A stretch of 64,000 nucleotides of DNA, taken from the NCBI GenBank assembly GCA_947685225.1, contig CANTUV010000072.1, forward strand, positions 9,424,001-9,488,000. The letters run 5' to 3'. Shown in pieces: positions 59,033 to 64,000 of the stretch. The translations under genes and the position numbers were made by a program. Source of the DNA: Garcia nutans. Taxonomy: Eukaryota; Streptophyta; Magnoliopsida; Malpighiales; Euphorbiaceae. The notes beneath the pieces are model-generated. The model searched no databases. It was given only the letters and a program-made list of their open reading frames with translations, and was not told the origin of the DNA. Every line of letters begins with the position of its first letter. Within the stretch, counting starts at the first letter, position 1.

Positions 59033-61601
59033 TGTAACACCCCTACATCCTGTACACGCACACTACATAACACCACAATGTAATATACGTACACTGAATA
59101 TAGGGACGCTACAGTTTTCTTTAACATTTAAATCATTTTAGATGATAAGATATTCTTTCTCATTATATATTATAGAAAATAGAGTAATTAACTTGTAATA
59201 TAAAACAAAATAGTTATATATATATACGTTTACTTAATACGCAGCGGAATTTATAAAATATTTACATATATGAATACATTCAAATCCATATTTACAATTA
59301 TACATATATTTACATTAGAATCCATACTTTACAAAATATAAAGAAGTTATACATGATTGGCAGCTTTTCTCTGATCTTTAAGTCCCAAAATAAATCCTTC
59401 AATGTCTACTCTCACTCGGTCTCGAGGAACTCTCGGGTTCAACCCTGTCACTTGCGCGATCAACCACTATCGCGCTAAGCCAACGGCTTAGTAGTACAAA
59501 GTATACTAACATTATACTTTAATGCAATGAAATGCAATGCAATGTCACACATTTAACAATAGAGACAACCTCATAGGTGGAAAGATAATATCACACCTTC
59601 ATATTTCATAAATCATATACATATAAACATATCACATTTCAAAGTCATTCCATAGATCTTATTATTCAATTATTTTACCATTAATGAATCACATATAAAC
59701 AAAGACAAGCATGGGCCCAAAAGACACTAATATGTCATTCAATTTTCAGAGTTAATGCTTTGGTTTTGTTATCACATTTATCATTATCATTATCCCAACT
59801 AGGCTTCAAGGATTAGGTTCAACCAAGCTTCAAGGGGAACAAAGCATGCTAAGTATCAACCCAACTTGGCTTCAAGAACTAACCCAACCTAGCTTCAAGG
59901 GTTGTAACATCTCAATTAGGCTTCAAAGCTTCAAGGGGAGTAAAACATGTTAAACTTCTACCCAACTTGGCTTCAAGGATCAATTCCAACCTAACTTCAA
60001 GAGATTGTTACAAATAGGCATGCCACCAATCAAAAAAACTCTGAAAATGGAATAACACATTAGACACACAATTCATTCATTATTTCATTATCAATTAGGT
60101 AAACATGCCTCATTAAAGTCATTATAGCCAATCACAATGGCTTTATATTCCATCACATCTCAATCCACATTATAACAATTCATCTTTCAAATACCCAATC
60201 ATTTACATCATCATATCCTTCACATTATACACATAGCATCATTGATATAAACATAACAAAGTACATTATTCATATAAGTCAACAATGTATTAATGCAATA
60301 TTTGTACTTACCTCAATAACAATTCACACAACTCTAAACACTTCCTTTTTCCAAGATTCTTTTACTTCTTAGATCAATGACAAATCACTTTCTTCAAGAC
60401 CTAATCCAAAAATAATAACATACACTTCCTTAGGGATACACATGAGATAATCAAGTTAAGAGTTAACTAGGGCAAACTCTAAACATGACACGCTCAACCA
60501 CACGGGCGTGTCCCTGACCGTGCCCTAACTCCACAACACAGAAGCTTTTACACGCTCAGAACCACGGGCGTGTCACTGGGCGTGTAATACATTCTGCCTC
60601 TCTGAAAAATATCAACACGTCCAACAACATGAGCGTGCTCATGGCCGTGTAAACTCTCCAATCTCATAGTAGCTATGACACACTCAATAACACGGGCGTG
60701 TTAATGGTCGTGTCAAACCTACTGCCTCCAACACAATTTACACGCCTAAAACTCTAGACTTGCTCATGGGCGTGTCAGGCCAAAAACTCAGATTCCGGCC
60801 AAAACAACAAAACACCCAACAAAACACTTCTTTTCACCAACATCCACTTCAAACAAACTTAACAAAACATACCCAAAAACCATCCTAAACTTACAAAAAC
60901 ACCAAAACAACTCCACATCTATAACAAACACAAATCACAAATATCATCACAAAACCTTAAACACAAATACAACACCATCTCTTCCAACCAATTTACTCTT
61001 TTCTTCAATCCATCCTTATAATCCATAATCAATTCAATCAAACACTCTTAAACATATCACAATCAAGCAACACACCCTTAAATAATCTATCAAACTCAAA
61101 CACAACTTCAAGTAAGCAAAGAAATCAAAAGAGGACTTATCAAAGTAATGAAACTTCTTGAATCATCAACTTGATCACTTAGATCTTCCTTCAATTTGAG
61201 CTTAGAACCTTAAAATCCTCTCTTGCTTTCTCTTGTCTTTGGATGAGCCGGCCAATACACAAGGAAAAGAAGAAGAAAACATGAAGAAACAAAGTCAAAT
61301 TTCTCTTTAAATCTCCACCAAGTATTCCAAAACAAAGAATTACCTAAACACCCTCTTACAAATTGTTTTAATTTCCTTTAAAGCACTTGCCCTCTTTTAG
61401 TAATTTCACAAATCACAAATTAAAATATCTTCTTCCCTAGACCACCCATTTGACTTGCATATATGTTATTTATACTTCCATATATACAACATATACACTT
61501 TCTTTTAATTTCTTTTCTATTGCAAATTAACATATACATTCAATCCCATATAAAACAACAACAATATTCAAAACTTCTAAGGCATACATTGGGATATTAC
61601 A
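59033..61601 (-). mobile_element. Tekay-like solo LTR inside element C
   Basis: It starts TGTAACACCCC and ends GGGATATTACA, 2,569 bp, with perfect target duplication CAGCT at 59028-59032 and 61602-61606. The conserved hairpin is CTAAGC-CAACG-GCTTAG at 59475-59491. AGGCTTCAAGGATTAG-type repeats lie at 59797-60010. A GACACGCTC/GGGCGTGTC array lies at 60480-60780. It is related to the fragments at 1056-1690. Confidence 0.95.
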
Positions 61602-61606
61602 CAGCT

Positions 61607-61966
61607 GATATAACTTAGATAAACATGAATGAAAGCTGTCTCTACTCACTAGATACCACCACATCTCTACCATCATGGGTTCTCAAAGTAACACATTTTT
61701 GCTGGTAGTCTACCATAGCTTTATCCCTAGATAACCAATCCATGCCTAAAATCATATCATTCCCTAAAAGGAATCTCAATCAGATCACTGAGAAACTCCT
61801 CATCCTGAACAACAACTGGGCTATCTCGGTGCACCCTGCTAACTATAACATTGTGCCCTAAAGGATTTGTAACCAATACATCAAATCTTAGGGATTTCGA
61901 TTGCATGTCACTCACAAGCAAGATGGATTCACTGATGTATGAATGCGTCAACCAAGGGTCCATCAA
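61607..61966 (-). pseudogene. Protease, element C
   Basis: 61966-61757 encodes HSYISESILLVSDMQSKSLR and VVVQDEEFLSDLIEIPF, collinear with the element B protease. The active-site aspartate segment is degraded (MMDPWLTHSYIS, where DPGSTHSYIS would be expected), and a frameshift precedes the ILG block. Confidence 0.88.
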
Positions 61967-62100
61967 TGCATGAACTAAAGTACCAAATAAGGTAAAAATA
62001 CCAGCTATGGCAGCTGAAGCATCTAGCTACTTCTGCATCACATAAACCCAATGTGATGACCCTGCATCTTCTGGTCTACTCCATGCTGTAGAACCTCCTC

Positions 62101-62880
62101 TCAGACTAGTCCTTGATCTATAATCTCTACTAAAACCTCTGTCATTCTAACACTGGATCTAAAAGTTGTTGAATATGTATGTCTGTCATATGGTGGCTTT
62201 GGGAAGTCTCTTAGAAAATGGTATGGTGATCCACACCTATAATATACTACTGGTGCACTAGTCCTCCAGTAGACATCCCCATATGCCCTACTACAATGAG
62301 CATAGGTAGGTGGAACAGGCCTCTGAGTCACTGGGGTTAGGGCACTCACTACCGAGGCTGTAGGTCTCTGTCTCTATCTCTGCTGCTGTGATGACCTGGC
62401 AAGCTGCCCTTGGCTCATACTAAACCTCTGAGGATATCTCTGTCGACCTCTCTTCGATGATGAAAACTCTGCCTCACCCTAGGGTCTCCTAACTCTGCTC
62501 TCCTCTACTCTGGCAGCTACTGCAAGACCCTGTGCCCTCTTTACACTCCTGGTAGTTGTAACCAACTGAGAAAAATCCTGATACCAAGAGCCTGCCACTA
62601 AACACATGATAGATGGTCTCAGCCCCTCCTCAAACCTTCGACATATGTCAAATCTCATCTGATATAATCCCTCCTGCATATTGGCTCAGCCGGATGAACT
62701 CAATCTCATACTCATTCACAGTCCTTGTGTCCTGCCTCCAACTCAAAAACTCCATCTTCTTAGCATCCTTATACTCTCTGGGAGTATACATCTTCTTGAA
62801 ATCCTGCAAGAAATCGACATATGTCAAAACTGGTGGATCAGTTATACCATGGGAAACCGTCTTCCCCCACTCATATGCAT
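62101..62880 (-). pseudogene. Gag nucleocapsid and capsid end, element C
   Basis: 62349-62101 holds a ruined zinc knuckle: YYRCGSPYHFLRDF, where the first and last cysteines are tyrosine and phenylalanine. 62679-62479 has CRRFEEGLRPSIMCLVAGSW and RAQGLAVAARVEE, matching the element B gag end. The sequence matches B up to TCATATGCAT (62880), where another LTR begins. Confidence 0.87.
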
Positions 62881-64000
62881 TGTAATGTTTAAAATTTTAA
62901 ATACTAAACTCTTAATTTAATATTAATAATTGACAGTGAATTGTGATATAAGTGGTATGGATAAGTGATGTAAATAGTATATCTTAAAAATTTACTGAAG
63001 AAATTATTTATTTTTATGGTTTTACGAGACTAAAAATCAAATTAGAATCAAAGGTTAAGAGTGAGGGTGCATCGTAATTAAAATGAGATTTGCCACTCTA
63101 GATTAAACTATATATATGTGTGTGGACAGGTGTGTGTTTATGTAGAAGTTTCTTTTCTCTTTTCTCTTCATCTTTCCACGTTCATCATCACCAACAGCAC
63201 CAAAACTCCTCCTTTCTTCCTTTTTATCAAGAATTTAGCTAAAATTTAAGAGGAAATCACATCTAATTATAATTTTTTAGGAGAATAAGTTAGAAAAGTT
63301 GAGATATTCAACAAACGATTAAAGAAGAAAAGGGATTTTGAAAGAGGTATGTGCTTATGTATTTTAATTTGCAAATATTTGAATTTCTATGAGTTTAAAT
63401 GTTTGAATTGATTGATTGAGTCATTTATAATGAATTATTTCTTGAAAATATTAATTACATGGATTGATGAGTGAAAAATGGATTAAAAGAACTTATATGT
63501 TGTGAGTATGATTCTTAATTCAATATTTATATGAATTGGGTAGTTTGATGTTGTTATAGCCATAAGTGATGATTGAAAGCTTGATTAATTGAAGTTTGAG
63601 TATAGCATTAGATGTAGACTCTTTTTATGTAAAAAAAAAATAGATTTGTCTCATTTTTATCATAGGTCTTGAATATATTGAGTTAAAATGGTTAAGTGTA
63701 TGAAATGCAGAATTTTTGCCTCACATGGCCAGTGACACGACCATGTCACAAGGCATGTCATAGCTACTATATTGCAAGATAAATGACATGCCTAGTGACA
63801 TGCCCATGTCATTGTGCATGTCAAAGCTTCTGTAAAATGGGCAAATGACACGGTCATTGACACGCCCATGTCGTTGGCTTGTCACTTGAAGAAATTTGCC
63901 CAAAATAGCTCTTTTTCTTGTCTTTCATCCATGATTTCGACCTAAATGTCTATAAGGTCTTAAAGTGTAAAGAATTTTTGAAATTAACCCTAACAAGTAG
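62881..64000 (+). mobile_element. Start of a plus-strand Tekay-like LTR, cut by window end
   Basis: It begins TGTAATGTTTAAAATTTTAA, which resembles the sense start of the B LTR (TGTAATATCCCAAAATTTTG). It interrupts the gag of element C. GACACG/CATGTC-type repeats with AAGCTTCTG and GTCATAGCTACT phrases at 63721-63890 match, in reverse complement, the arrays at 11140-11440 and 60480-60780. Whether it is a solo LTR or a full element cannot be seen. Confidence 0.75.

Larger units (their letters stand above)
40275..64000 (-). mobile_element. Tekay/Del-type chromovirus (element C), truncated by the window
   Basis: The 3' LTR is 40275-42644. Pol and gag fragments follow in minus orientation at 42645-43255, 56632-59032 and 61607-62880, separated by three inserted elements. 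Gene order and residues match element B. The 5' LTR and right target copy are outside the window. The LTR start is TATAACACCC, with TG changed to TA. It is inserted in the integrase of copia element E. Confidence 0.9.

Overview
This window looks like nuclear DNA from a flowering plant, probably a eudicot. It is AT-rich and I find no host protein-coding gene, rRNA or tRNA gene. Almost everything recognisable is LTR-retrotransposon sequence. The lineages are Ty3-gypsy chromoviruses of Tekay/Del type (chromodomain, LTRs starting TGTAACACC, initiator-Met tRNA primer site), a Tat/Ogre-type element (tRNA-Arg-like primer site), Athila-type elements (Asp-tRNA-like primer site, CDLGA protease), and two Ty1-copia elements. 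The species cannot be fixed from the sequence.

Layout. 1-1690 holds Tekay-like LTR pieces in both orientations. 1691-4526 and 8074-9641 are AT-rich spacers with microsatellites. 4527-8073 is a long minus-strand LTR without internal region. 9642-33386 is a Tekay element (B) on the minus strand with target duplication CTCTA/CTCCA. Its 5' LTR was split by a non-autonomous Tat/Ogre-like element (18218-29981, duplication CATAT), which carries a solo LTR of its own family (19693-21855, duplication GTTTA). The same 5' LTR was split again by an Athila-type solo LTR (31280-33263, duplication TATAT). 34045-36030 holds degraded LTR sequence. A copia element (E) starts at 36031 and is cut at 40275 by a second minus-strand Tekay element (C), which runs past the right edge. 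C is interrupted by an Athila element (D, 43256-56626, duplication ACCTC), a Tekay-type solo LTR (59033-61601, duplication CAGCT) and the start of a plus-strand LTR (62881-64000). D contains a truncated copia element (F, from 48572) fused in frame to the Athila integrase tail.

The nesting gives a relative order: degraded LTR, then E, then C, then D, then F; and separately B, then the Tat/Ogre element, then its solo LTR. No element looks able to move. Reading frames are broken by stops and frameshifts, and many of the readable lesions are of the C-to-T or G-to-A type expected from deamination of methylated cytosine.

The most interesting signals are structural. A short hairpin (CTAAGC / GCTTAG type) with compensatory changes sits at a similar place in eight Tekay-like LTR copies. 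The first LTR has a row of hairpins with different stems but the same GAGG loop. The Athila LTRs carry palindromic CACGGCC/GGCCGTG arrays just upstream of the TATA box, and Tekay LTRs carry a related motif. The Tat/Ogre 3' region has a 43-bp satellite-like array built from two alternating mini-hairpins. One LTR has gained a foldback with arms of about 80 bp, and the F leader has a GC-rich hairpin cluster.
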